Shown here in pieces: positions 9,878 through 18,231 of a stretch of DNA of 64,000 nt. The DNA is from Verrucomicrobiales bacterium (lineage in GTDB: Bacteria; Verrucomicrobiota; Verrucomicrobiia; Verrucomicrobiales; DEV007), in the NCBI GenBank assembly GCA_012960505.1, contig DUBC01000010.1:5893-69892 (forward strand), given 5' to 3'. Position 1 is the stretch's first letter. Each line of letters begins with the position of its first letter. Under the pieces are notes generated by a model. It was not told the origin of the DNA, searched no databases, and saw only the letters and a program-made list of their open reading frames with translations. The position numbers and the translations under genes were made by a program.

Positions 9878-9952
9878 GTATGTCATGATGCTACGCATTC
9901 ATTGCGGTGTAATGGTAGTAATAAATGTATGAAATTTAAATTCTTCGCTAAT

Positions 9953-9967
9953 TTCACTTAGAGTGAA
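9953..9967. promoter_or_regulatory. inverted repeat between divergent genes, possible operator
   Basis: TTCACT-TAG-AGTGAA is a perfect six-base inverted repeat. The flanks extend it imperfectly: GCTAATTTCACT on the left resembles the complement of the right arm, GCGAATTCACT. It lies midway between the sulfatase read leftwards and the monooxygenase-like gene read rightwards, where an operator serving both would be expected. There is no T-run, so it is not a terminator. A regulatory role is inference. Confidence 0.35.
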
Positions 9968-10011
9968 TTCGCGGGCTTGACCAGAGAGGAATACTTGTTC
10001 AAAAAATAGCT

Positions 10012-10386
10012 ATGAGCAAAGTAGTTAGTATTCACCCTTATTTTAAAGTTCATCCTGGAAAAATGGAGGAGTTCAGAAAACTTCTCGATCAGTTCGTCGA
10101 AGCGACAGCCAAGGAAGATGGTTGTTTGTGGTATGATTTTACGATGTCAGGTGATGTGGTTCATTGCCGTGAGGCTTATAATGGGGCCGAAGGATTACTG
10201 GCTCACGCTGACAATGTTGGTTCTATAATTGGTGAGGCATTAGATATCTCTGATCTCTTACGGCTGGAAATTCATGCTGCTAAGGAGGACATAGAGAAGT
10301 TAAAAGAACCGTTCGCTGAACTGAGTCCTGAGTATTATGAATTTCAACTTGGCATTGGGAAGCCAGAACAAATCATTCAGCTGTGA
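10012..10386 (+). CDS. antibiotic-biosynthesis-monooxygenase-fold protein
   Basis: A 124-residue ferredoxin-like-fold protein of the ABM/YgiN type. The N-terminal strand VVSIHPYFKVHPGKMEEFRKLL followed by the helix, and KEDGCLWYDFTMSGDVVHCREAYNGAEGLLAHADN, match that family, whose members include quinol monooxygenases and small dimeric accessory proteins. There are no cofactor motifs, as usual in the family. Its stop overlaps the GTG start of the Gfo/Idh/MocA gene by four bases (GTGA), so the two are translationally coupled and probably act on one substrate. The reaction is unknown. Confidence 0.75.
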   Translation: MSKVVSIHPYFKVHPGKMEEFRKLLDQFVEATAKEDGCLWYDFTMSGDVVHCREAYNGAEGLLAHADNVGSIIGEALDISDLLRLEIHAAKEDIEKLKEPFAELSPEYYEFQLGIGKPEQIIQL

Positions 10387-11348
10387 TAACTAGAGTCGGT
10401 TTTTATGGTGCGGGTGATATCGCTGATTTACATGCTGCGGGTGTTCAGAGATGTGAAGGTGCCGACTTAGTGGGCCTGTTTGACATTGATAAGAAAAGGT
10501 CACAGGAGAAGTCCCTCCAATACAATTGCAAGGTCTATGATTCGGCAGAGGCGTTGTTAGCTGATCCAGCAATTGATGCAGTCTTTGTCCTGACACCATT
10601 AGAGGATCATTGCGAGTGTGCGGTCAGTGCCCTCCGAGCAGGGAAACATGTCCTACTTGAAAAGCCGGTCAGCTCTAACATTAATGAGATCGAAGAGATT
10701 AAGGCCGCAGCAAACGAATCGGGAAAGCTCTGTGTGCCGGTACATAATTATTTGTATGAGGATAGTGTGATTCGCACTCGTGAACTTTTGGATTCAGGTA
10801 AGCTCGGCGACTTGGTGGCTATTTATGTTTTCTATAACATTCATCATCCCGAAGAAGTGGCCCAGCGATATCCAGGTGTTATCAGACAAATTCTAACACA
10901 TCACGCATATATTACATCTTTCCTTGGAGGGAAGCCCAGAAAGGTGATGGCGATGGCTTCTACTATTAATGACGGGACCGTTGCCAAAGAAAATTTAGCC
11001 ATGGCTATTTTGGAACTTGAGGGGGGTGCCTTAGCTCATCTTCAGGCCAGCTTTGCCGCTGATGATCATGCCGCTGATAACTGGACATTTAAGATAAAAT
11101 TGATAGGGACTGCAGGGTCGACGCGTTTTAGTCATGCTGATTGGGTACAGAACCAGAAGGCGGTCGTCCACTCCCACACTTATTCAGCTTATCATTACTC
11201 GATACTTAATACTGTTCGTTATTTTATAGAGGAATGCATTGAGCGTGACCGGCCACCACTCTCGAATCTTGATGATGCAATTACGGCACAGAAAATCATT
11301 GAGGCGATCGAGGTTTCTGTCGGAGAGGGCAAAGCGATAGGCCTATAA
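10383..11348 (+). CDS. Gfo/Idh/MocA-family oxidoreductase
   Basis: NAD(P)-dependent sugar or polyol dehydrogenase. The Rossmann motif is VGFYGAGDIADLHAAG at the N-terminus, and the signature Glu-Lys-Pro is in GKHVLLEKPVSS near residue 93; FVLTPLEDH forms the cofactor-proximal strand. The C-terminal alpha/beta domain is intact at 321 residues. Translation starts at GTG within a four-base overlap with the previous gene. The stop lies two bases from the stop of the convergent sulfatase gene, with no room for a separate terminator. The substrate is unknown; a role in catabolism of a sugar freed by the nearby sulfatases is plausible inference. Confidence 0.9.
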   Translation: MITRVGFYGAGDIADLHAAGVQRCEGADLVGLFDIDKKRSQEKSLQYNCKVYDSAEALLADPAIDAVFVLTPLEDHCECAVSALRAGKHVLLEKPVSSNINEIEEIKAAANESGKLCVPVHNYLYEDSVIRTRELLDSGKLGDLVAIYVFYNIHHPEEVAQRYPGVIRQILTHHAYITSFLGGKPRKVMAMASTINDGTVAKENLAMAILELEGGALAHLQASFAADDHAADNWTFKIKLIGTAGSTRFSHADWVQNQKAVVHSHTYSAYHYSILNTVRYFIEECIERDRPPLSNLDDAITAQKIIEAIEVSVGEGKAIGL

Positions 11349-11350
11349 TC

Positions 11351-12742
11351 TCATTTTTTCTCACGCAGTTTTGAAAAAACATTGCCGGTCGGCTTTGCTG
11401 GGAGAGATTCTTGCCATTGAGTTAACATTTTTTTTAGTTGTTTTACCTTGTCTGGATATTTTTCTTTGAGGTCATTTTTTTCAAATGAATCAATGACTAA
11501 ATCATACAGTTCAACATATTGAGAATTTCGATTAGTTACCATTTTCCATTTTCCGCTCACCACTGCATAGGAGACCCAGTGATCAGGTTTTAATTTTCGA
11601 GCTGGCCAGGGAGAGGTTGCTTTCCAGAAGAGCGGTTTTTGACGAAGCTCCTGGCCCTTTCCTTTCAAAGTTGACACTTGGCTCATACCATCAGGACTGT
11701 AGTACTCTGGGAGCTTCGCTCCTGCAATTTCACAGAAAGTTGGGAGCAGATCCACAGCAGAAAGGATAGATGTCTTATCTACTTTGTCTGCTGCTATATG
11801 GTTAGGCCAGCGTGCGATGAAGGGGACCCCTACACCACCTTCAAATAGCGCGGCCTTGTATCCTTTGCGTCCACTAGTGATGCCTTTTGCGGCTGCAATA
11901 TTAAATCCTTCACCCGTTGCAGTATCGTGCATCGATTTTAGCGCAGTACTAGGCAGTGCCCTGGCTGGCCCATTGTCCGAACTGAAAATGACTAATGTAT
12001 TTTCTGTAAGCTTCAAGCGGTCCAGCGCGTCTAACACTTCACCAATACGATCATCGGCATGTGCCAGAACCGAAGCATAAATATTATCCTGCTCTTTTAA
12101 TTTTGGAAATTGCTTGCGGTATTTTTCTACGGTATGAAACGGAGTATGAGGTTCATGAAGCCATAGGTTCACAAAGAAGGGCTTTGCAGAACGATTACTT
12201 TTCTCAATAAATGCTATGGTGTTTTTAGCATCTTCGTGCACTGGCATTTGCTTGCCTGAGCAGTTAAAGGCTCCATAAGTATCAAAGCCGTACCGGCTCG
12301 GCAAAGGAGAGTCAGGAATCATGTCATTGGCAAGATGCCATTTGCCGAAGTGGGCAGTTGTATAACCGGCACTCTTGAGAAACTTGGAGAGGAGAGGCGC
12401 TTCTGGATTGAGCCAGTCAGGCATGTTTCTCCTAGCATTACTGGGAACCCATGCGAAATGACCATTAATATTGTAGCGTGCCGGGAAATGACCAGTCATC
12501 ACCGCGGTACGGCTAGGAGAGCAGACGCCACTCGCCACAGTGAACCGATGAAAGTCTGTGCCCTCTTTAGCTAATCTATCAATATTAGGTGTTTTTACAT
12601 AGGGGTGTCCATGACAGCTGAGATCGCCCCAGCCCCAGTCATCGGCAAAGATAAAAAGTATATTGGGAGTGGCTCCTTTGACTGCAAAGTTAAGAATTAG
12701 ACCAAGGATTAGGAGTATCAGAGGAACGGAAATTCTATTCAT
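11351..12742 (-). CDS. exported sulfatase, arylsulfatase A-like
   Basis: Type I sulfatase of 463 residues with signal peptide MNRISVPLILLILGLILNFA. The metal-binding start is NILFIFADDWGWGDLSCHG, and the formylglycine motif is a canonical Cys74-Ser-Pro-Ser-Arg78 followed by TAVMTGH. FGKWHLA supplies the conserved Lys/His pair and VIFSSDNGPA the C-terminal metal site. The short C-terminal domain carries the usual ELYDL segment. It lies downstream of ruvB in the same direction, 76 bp away, and converges on the Gfo/Idh/MocA gene. Activity would require the formylglycine-generating enzyme, which is not encoded in the window. Confidence 0.92.
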   Translation of the reverse strand: MNRISVPLILLILGLILNFAVKGATPNILFIFADDWGWGDLSCHGHPYVKTPNIDRLAKEGTDFHRFTVASGVCSPSRTAVMTGHFPARYNINGHFAWVPSNARRNMPDWLNPEAPLLSKFLKSAGYTTAHFGKWHLANDMIPDSPLPSRYGFDTYGAFNCSGKQMPVHEDAKNTIAFIEKSNRSAKPFFVNLWLHEPHTPFHTVEKYRKQFPKLKEQDNIYASVLAHADDRIGEVLDALDRLKLTENTLVIFSSDNGPARALPSTALKSMHDTATGEGFNIAAAKGITSGRKGYKAALFEGGVGVPFIARWPNHIAADKVDKTSILSAVDLLPTFCEIAGAKLPEYYSPDGMSQVSTLKGKGQELRQKPLFWKATSPWPARKLKPDHWVSYAVVSGKWKMVTNRNSQYVELYDLVIDSFEKNDLKEKYPDKVKQLKKMLTQWQESLPAKPTGNVFSKLREKK

Positions 12743-12818
12743 GTTTTTTAGTAAAGTGGTTCTTTAGTGTTGACCAACAAGTATCGAAATACGAATGCGT
12801 TTGAGCGAAAGGATGAAG

Positions 12819-13856
12819 CTATGAATCCAAGCCCAGCTCAGGACCGGTTCCTGAAGTCTGGTTCGGTGCAGTGGCTCCCAGTTTTTCATAAGAGCGTTTC
12901 ATCGCTACGCGGCCCCTAGGGGTCCTAGCAAGCATTCCCTGCATGACAAGGTAAGGCTCGTAAACTTCTTCGATCGTTGAGGAGTCCTCGCCGACCGCGA
13001 CGGCCAATGAATTTAGTCCCACGGGCCCACCATCAAACTTGTAGATCAGAGCCTCGAGTATCCTCTTGTCCATTTCATCGAGACCATCATCATCAATGTC
13101 GATCATTTTAAGGGCCCCGTCTGCAACTTCCTGAGTGATGATGCCGTCTGCTTTGACCTGAGCGAAGTCCCGTACCCATCCCAATAATGAATTGGCAACT
13201 CTCGGAGTTCCCCTTGAACGGGATGCGATTTCTAATGCGCCACTTGATTCGATTTCAACTTTGAGCAGGTTAGCTGATCTGCTCACGATGCTGGTCAGTT
13301 CTTCTGCCGTGTAATAATCGAGCCGGTTCGTCATCGTGAACCTTGATCTGAGAGGGGCGGTTAGCATTCCGGCACGAGTCGTTGCACCGATCAAAGTGAA
13401 TCTTGGTAATGAGAGCTCGATGGTTCTGGCATTGGGACCCTGATCAATAATGATATCTAACCTATAGTCTTCCATTGCCGGATACAGATATTCTTCGATG
13501 GCCGGGTGCAGCCTATGAATTTCATCAATGAATAGAACGTCACCCCTCTTGAGGTTAGTGAGTATACCGGCCAGGTCTCCAGCCTTTTCAATTTGTGGTC
13601 CACTCGTGGAATGTAATTGGGATCCGGTAGCGGAGGCGATAATATGTGCCAGAGTTGTTTTGCCTAGGCCTGGAGGTCCAGATAATAAGATGTGAGCCAG
13701 AACATCTTTCCTCTGCCGCGCGGCTTCTATCATTAAGGAAATCCGCTCTTTGACTTTCTCTTGCCCAAAAAACTCCGTCAGTTCTGGTGGTCTCAAAGAG
13801 ATATCAAAGTCAGTTTCTGTGGCTTCTGTAGTTTCTGTGTAAAAATTTTCCTCCAC
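12819..13856 (-). CDS. ruvB: Holliday junction branch migration ATPase RuvB
   Basis: AAA+ motor that drives branch migration with RuvA. The 345 residues show the RuvB N-terminal [19 protein letters not shown], Walker A GPPGLGKT at residues 60-68, Walker [12 protein letters not shown], the sensor and arginine-finger segment [17 protein letters not shown], and the C-terminal winged-helix block ending TPRGRVAM. The Thr/Glu-rich N-terminal extension (about 16 residues) is variable in the family. ruvA and ruvC are not nearby. The function is clear. Confidence 0.97.
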   Translation of the reverse strand: MEENFYTETTEATETDFDISLRPPELTEFFGQEKVKERISLMIEAARQRKDVLAHILLSGPPGLGKTTLAHIIASATGSQLHSTSGPQIEKAGDLAGILTNLKRGDVLFIDEIHRLHPAIEEYLYPAMEDYRLDIIIDQGPNARTIELSLPRFTLIGATTRAGMLTAPLRSRFTMTNRLDYYTAEELTSIVSRSANLLKVEIESSGALEIASRSRGTPRVANSLLGWVRDFAQVKADGIITQEVADGALKMIDIDDDGLDEMDKRILEALIYKFDGGPVGLNSLAVAVGEDSSTIEEVYEPYLVMQGMLARTPRGRVAMKRSYEKLGATAPNQTSGTGPELGLDS

Positions 13857-14167
13857 GATTTATTTGATTTTTCCCATTAATATCACTTGAAGCGAACAAA
13901 AATTAATTAATATTAACAATCTTTTATAAACTTTACCATTAAGTCAGCTAATTATATTAAACAAAGACTGAGCCATTAATATCCCAATTGCTTCATAATA
14001 AGTAATTTATATAAAATTATGGATTAAATCTGTGATCCATAAGTTAACAAAAGAAGACAAAAGAAAAACAATTAACCTTTATGTATTATTCGATAAATGG
14101 CTTGAATGAAGCCTGGCCATTTGTCCATAATCTCACTCACCTTCAATAAGATACTCTGAATACCATA
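13857..14167. other. A+T-rich divergent intergenic region between ruvB and bamA
   Basis: No gene is visible in these 311 bases. The region is strongly A+T-rich and must hold the promoters of both divergent genes, though I cannot pick out convincing -35/-10 pairs. ATGGAT and ATCCAT form an inverted repeat around 14020. A nested inverted repeat lies nearer bamA and is listed separately. Confidence 0.7.
14095..14122. promoter_or_regulatory. nested inverted repeat upstream of bamA
   Basis: Two alternative pairings share this segment. GGCTT-GAATG-AAGCC (14099-14113) forms a short hairpin, and AAATGG (14095-14100) can instead pair with CCATTT (14117-14122). It ends about 45 bases before the bamA start codon. 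It could be an operator or a leader structure; there is no T-run to suggest a terminator. The role is inference. Confidence 0.35.
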
Positions 14168-16444
14168 ATGACATTTCATATTAGGCAATTAATCTCAGCC
14201 GCGTTCATTTTCATTTTTCTAGTACTTGGTCAGTCAGTTTTGCATGCCGAGAAGATCACTGATATTTCTATTCAGTATGCTGGAGCACCAACAGTAGACG
14301 AGGCTGCTCTCAGTAGTCAGATAAGTAGTAAGGTTGGTAGCGAACTGGATGCGATGGAAGTCGAAAAGGATATTAAGAATCTTTATTCGAGCGGTTTAGT
14401 GGATAATGTGAGAGTTTTGACCGAACCAAATGAAGGCGGTGTTCGTGTTATATTTCTGGTCCGGACCCGTGCCATTTTGGGGGAAGTTTCTTTTATAGGG
14501 AATTCTTTGGCCACTAACAAATTACGCAAGGAGACGGAACTTGAAATTGGTGAAGCCTTTGATGACACGCTCCTTGAAACGGCTCGAGTGAACTTGGAGG
14601 CACTGTATAAGAAGAAGGGATTCTCCAATGTGGGTATTACTTATAAGGTTGGTGGCGCAGAGAGGCCTGGATTTTCGAGGGTCACATTTGTCGTTGATGA
14701 GGGAGTTTTGGAAAGGCTCAACAAGGTTAAATTTTTTGGCAACGAATCCATTTCTGATCGGGTCCTCTCAGGTCAGATGCATGTGAAGGCCAGTCGTGCG
14801 TATAATGTTTTCAAAAAGAACCGGGGCATTGATTCTACTGAACTCGAAGAAGATGTTGTTAGGATTGAGGAATATTATCGTAACGAAGGATATATAAATG
14901 CGCGTGTGACTGAGGTAGTGCGTGAGCCTGCAGGTGATAAGGTGGATCTTGTCATTCATATTAATGAGGGGAATAAATTCACAGTAAATAAGGTTTCTGT
15001 TTCAGGAATAAAGGCCGTGTCGCAGAAGGATGTTTTGCCCCTTCTAGAGATGAAGGAAGGGGCCGTTTATTCTTCTGAAGGCATCAGTACTGACCTAGTC
15101 GGATTGCGGAGGTATTACGCGAATAACGGTTATTCAAATGTGCGCATTTCTCCCCGTGTTGACAGTTCTTCAGAGACCATGATTGATATTGAATACGCAG
15201 TGTCAGAAGGTGTTCAATCAACGATCGAGTTGATCAATATTAGTGGTAATGATCGGACCCTCGATAAGGTCATTCGTCGTGAATTGGCCCTCGCTCCTGG
15301 AGATGTATACAATGAAACGAGGTTAGAAGTGAGCCGTAACCGCCTCATGGGATTGGGATTTTTTGAAGGGGCCAACGTGACTCCGACCGATTCTGCAACG
15401 CCTGACCATACAGACATTAGTATTGAGGTGAGAGAGAAATCGACAGGCACGGTGAACTTTGGTGCCGGGTTCAGTTCGATTGATAACTTGGTTGGATTCA
15501 TGGATATCGTTCAGACCAATTTTAGATTGTTCGGCAAGCCGCACGTGGGTGGCGGTGAAAAGATTCGTTTGGGAGTACAGTATGGTAGGAGACGGAAGGA
15601 CTTTCAGTTCGATTATACTCAGCCGTGGCTCTTTGATAAGAAGCTTGCATTTGGAACGGGCCTCTATTTTAGGGATCTCTTATATCTTTCTGATAAGTAT
15701 GATCAAACCATTGGTGGAGCCTATATGAGTTTGCGTAGGCCGCTCGGCGAATACACGTCACTTTCTTTCAAGGCGAGCTTGGAGAATTATGAGATTGATG
15801 TGGATTCAGATTCAAGTGACACCCTCAAAAAGGAAGAGGGCGAATATGATCGTGCTCTCTTCGCGGTGAATTATGTGATAAACACTACAGACAGTCAGTA
15901 CTTGACCAGACGAGGACACCGGATATCTCTTGGCACTGATGTTTCCTTTGGTGATGTGGAAACTTATGGGGTTCAGCTTTCGGGATCTAAATATTTCCTC
16001 TTACCTTTTGATACTATTTTGAGTGTTAATGGTCAGTACCGCAGCGTTGACGGTGATGATAATGTTCCGATCTTTGAGCGTGAGTTCTTGGGTGGTGCCC
16101 GTAGCCTGCGAGGGTATGAGTATCGTGAGGCGAGCAGCCCAGCACTCCGTGACGCACAGGGAGAACCATTAGGTGGAAGGACTGCAGCGTATTTTACCGC
16201 AGAGTATAGTTTTCCATTAATTAACCTAAAGAAATTTAGAGGCCATGTTTTCTATGATGGAGGAATGCTTTCCAACGATGCTTGGGACTTTGGAGGAGAC
16301 TATTTGTCTGATTATGGTATTGGACTTGACCTGTACCTGCCGATGGGGCCGATCCGATTAGATGTGGCCTGGCCCATGCAAACAAATGAATGGGTAGAGG
16401 ATAAGATGAGGTTCCAGTTCAATATGGGTTATCAGTTCCGCTAA
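14168..16444 (+). CDS. bamA: outer-membrane protein assembly factor BamA
   Basis: Essential Omp85 protein that inserts beta-barrel proteins into the outer membrane. The 758 residues consist of a signal peptide (about 1-27), five POTRA-like repeats to about residue 420, each ending in the YxxxGYxxxxV pattern (for example YYRNEGYINARVTEV and YYANNGYSNVRIS), then the 16-strand barrel. The conserved loop-6 motif is GGARSLRGYEYREA near residue 640, and the protein ends in a phenylalanine-rich last strand and Arg. It heads the bamA-skp-lpxD cluster, a conserved arrangement in diderm bacteria. Confidence 0.96.
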   Translation: MTFHIRQLISAAFIFIFLVLGQSVLHAEKITDISIQYAGAPTVDEAALSSQISSKVGSELDAMEVEKDIKNLYSSGLVDNVRVLTEPNEGGVRVIFLVRTRAILGEVSFIGNSLATNKLRKETELEIGEAFDDTLLETARVNLEALYKKKGFSNVGITYKVGGAERPGFSRVTFVVDEGVLERLNKVKFFGNESISDRVLSGQMHVKASRAYNVFKKNRGIDSTELEEDVVRIEEYYRNEGYINARVTEVVREPAGDKVDLVIHINEGNKFTVNKVSVSGIKAVSQKDVLPLLEMKEGAVYSSEGISTDLVGLRRYYANNGYSNVRISPRVDSSSETMIDIEYAVSEGVQSTIELINISGNDRTLDKVIRRELALAPGDVYNETRLEVSRNRLMGLGFFEGANVTPTDSATPDHTDISIEVREKSTGTVNFGAGFSSIDNLVGFMDIVQTNFRLFGKPHVGGGEKIRLGVQYGRRRKDFQFDYTQPWLFDKKLAFGTGLYFRDLLYLSDKYDQTIGGAYMSLRRPLGEYTSLSFKASLENYEIDVDSDSSDTLKKEEGEYDRALFAVNYVINTTDSQYLTRRGHRISLGTDVSFGDVETYGVQLSGSKYFLLPFDTILSVNGQYRSVDGDDNVPIFEREFLGGARSLRGYEYREASSPALRDAQGEPLGGRTAAYFTAEYSFPLINLKKFRGHVFYDGGMLSNDAWDFGGDYLSDYGIGLDLYLPMGPIRLDVAWPMQTNEWVEDKMRFQFNMGYQFR

Positions 16445-16465
16445 TTTTTAACGTTAACTATCATA

Positions 16466-16479
16466 TCCTTTAAAAAGGA
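16466..16479. repeat. short perfect inverted repeat between bamA and skp
   Basis: TCCTTT-AA-AAAGGA is a perfect 14-base inverted repeat 22 bases after the bamA stop. It is not followed by a T-run, so a rho-independent terminator is unlikely. It may stabilise or process the bamA-skp transcript. Only the symmetry is directly seen. Confidence 0.35.
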
Positions 16480-16543
16480 CTTTGACGAACCGAGTATTTC
16501 TCTTGAAAATCAAACTATTGTGGGGGATTCTCCTTTTATTGTT

Positions 16544-17128
16544 ATGACTAAATCTGCCTTCTTTCTTCCAGTTGTTATAATCAGTCTAGTCTTCATGATG
16601 TCCGGTGCAGGTGCGCAGGGAATGAAGATTGGGATCGTTGATATGAATCGAGTCTTTGCAGAATATTACAAGACAAAGGATGCTGATAAGGTTGTGAATG
16701 AGCAAAAAGAAGCGGCCAAGAAAGAGCTAGAGACAATCAATAACGATTATAAAAAACTTTTGGATAGTTATCAGAAATTGGCAAAAGAAATTAAGGATCC
16801 AGCAATCGGTGAAGAGCTTCGAAAGAAGAAGCAGAAAGAGGCTCAAGAGGTGGCGTCCAAGGCACGAGCTCTTGAGCGTGAGAAGAAGGAGCTTTCAGAC
16901 AGAAGACAAAGGATGCTGCTCACAGAAGTTGACCGAAAACGTAAAGCTTTGATTGAAGAGATTCAGGACGTTGTAGGCGATATGGCCAAGAAAAAGAATT
17001 ATGACATAGTCTTTGATAAGTCGGGCCTTGGAACGCGCGGCATTCCTTTTCTCCTGCATTCCAAAGACGCAGTTGATTTTAGTGAAGAACTCATTGGAGT
17101 ATTGAACAAGAATGCATCTTCTCCTTAG
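16544..17128 (+). CDS. OmpH/Skp-family periplasmic chaperone
   Basis: Periplasmic holdase that hands unfolded outer-membrane proteins to BamA. I use the ATG at 16544 because it gives a good signal peptide (MTKSAFFLPVVIISLVFMMSGAGA); a GTG at 16520 in the same frame would add eight residues. The mature N-terminus KIGIVDMNRVFAEYYKTK is the family signature. A long charged coiled coil (about residues 45-145) forms the tentacles, and the C-terminal YDIVFDKSGLG strand completes the body. It is the second gene of the bamA cluster. Confidence 0.88.
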   Translation: MTKSAFFLPVVIISLVFMMSGAGAQGMKIGIVDMNRVFAEYYKTKDADKVVNEQKEAAKKELETINNDYKKLLDSYQKLAKEIKDPAIGEELRKKKQKEAQEVASKARALEREKKELSDRRQRMLLTEVDRKRKALIEEIQDVVGDMAKKKNYDIVFDKSGLGTRGIPFLLHSKDAVDFSEELIGVLNKNASSP

Positions 17129-17138
17129 TAGGATGCAT
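17112..17138. repeat. inverted repeat across the skp stop codon
   Basis: ATGCATC (17112-17118) and GATGCAT (17132-17138) are exact reverse complements flanking the skp stop codon. The 13-base loop contains a second short pairing, TCCT with AGGA. It lies just before the hairpin that covers the lpxD ribosome binding site, so the two could form one structured intercistronic element. The function is inference. Confidence 0.4.
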
Positions 17139-17149
17139 CGTTAATAGAA

Positions 17150-17163
17150 GGAGGAACACCTCC
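17150..17163 (+). promoter_or_regulatory. hairpin enclosing the lpxD Shine-Dalgarno sequence
   Basis: GGAGG-AACA-CCTCC forms a five-base-pair, all-G/C-rich stem with a four-base loop. Its left arm is a perfect Shine-Dalgarno sequence, five bases before the right arm that can mask it. The lpxD GTG follows six bases after the hairpin. The natural reading is that ribosome access to lpxD is limited unless the stem is opened, for example by translation arriving from skp. Sequence and pairing are directly visible; regulation is inference. Confidence 0.5.
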
Positions 17164-17168
17164 AACCC

Positions 17169-18218
17169 GTGCAGATTAAACTTTGCGACATAATAGCTAA
17201 GCTTGAAGCTGAAGTCATTAACCCTGCCCAGGAGGAAATTGGGATAAAGGGTCTAGCTTCTCTTTCAGAGGCCGGCCCTGACGAGTTATCTTTTTATCAT
17301 GATGGCCGTTACTTAAATGATCTAAAATCGACTAAGGCTGCTGCCGTTCTTGTTTCCTTAGAGTTTAATGAAGAGGTTGGTCATGTTCCTCTCATTAAGG
17401 TTAAGAGCCCATCCTTGGCATTTAATGAAATTGCCAAGGACCTGTACGTTTTAGAATCAAATTCATATGAGAAAGGTATACATCCTACCGCAGTCATTGC
17501 CGAGGACGTTCAAATCGATCCGGTCACTGTCAGTGTAGGACCCAATGTTGTCATTGGTGCTGGGACAAAGATAGGGGAAGGTACTACGATTGGTGCCGGC
17601 GTCATTATAGGTTCTAATGTGGAAGTGGACGAGAATGGTTACTTTTATCCAAACGTTGTGATTTATGACCGTTCACGGATTGGGAAACGTGTGATCGTGC
17701 ATGGAGGAAGTATTATTGGATCTGATGGTTTTGGATTTGAATATGACGGATCAGCGCATCAAAAGATTGAACACTTTGGTTACGTGATAATCGAAGACGA
17801 TGTCGAAATTGGAGCAAATTGCACAATAGACCGTGGCCGTTTCGGAAAGACCTTGATAGGTCAAGGAAGCAAATTTGATAATCTGGTTCAGGTAGCTCAT
17901 AATGTTATCATAGGTAAGAATTGTATTTTTGTTGCTGATACGGCCATAGGAGGTAGCTGTAAGATTGGAGATAACGTGACAATGGCAGCTCAGGTAGGTG
18001 TGGCCGGGCACATAGAAATAGGGTCCAATGTAGTGCTCGTTGCAAGGACCGGAGCGACGAAGAGTTTGGCGGGTGGAGAGCCTGGTAAGCCTGCATTCTA
18101 TTCCGGCTTCCCTGCCGGCCCCATTGAGAGAGTCCGAAAAGAAATGGTTTTTCCAAGGAGACTCCCGAATATATTATCTCGGCTAAAGGCGGTCGAGGAT
18201 CAACTCTCCACGGAATAG
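17169..18218 (+). CDS. lpxD: UDP-3-O-acylglucosamine N-acyltransferase LpxD
   Basis: Third step of lipid A synthesis, transferring a hydroxyacyl chain to the amino group of UDP-3-O-acylglucosamine. The N-terminal uridine-binding domain (to about residue 100) contains LASLSEAGPDELSFYHDGRYL. A left-handed parallel beta-helix of hexapeptide repeats follows, with the catalytic-type His in NLVQVAHNVIIGKNC near residue 243. The C-terminal helix (PNILSRLKAVEDQL) is present. Translation begins at GTG inside a structured leader. lpxA, lpxB and fabZ do not follow; instead a gene converges from the other strand. Confidence 0.95.
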   Translation: MQIKLCDIIAKLEAEVINPAQEEIGIKGLASLSEAGPDELSFYHDGRYLNDLKSTKAAAVLVSLEFNEEVGHVPLIKVKSPSLAFNEIAKDLYVLESNSYEKGIHPTAVIAEDVQIDPVTVSVGPNVVIGAGTKIGEGTTIGAGVIIGSNVEVDENGYFYPNVVIYDRSRIGKRVIVHGGSIIGSDGFGFEYDGSAHQKIEHFGYVIIEDDVEIGANCTIDRGRFGKTLIGQGSKFDNLVQVAHNVIIGKNCIFVADTAIGGSCKIGDNVTMAAQVGVAGHIEIGSNVVLVARTGATKSLAGGEPGKPAFYSGFPAGPIERVRKEMVFPRRLPNILSRLKAVEDQLSTE

Positions 18219-18231
18219 AGAGACTAGAAAA

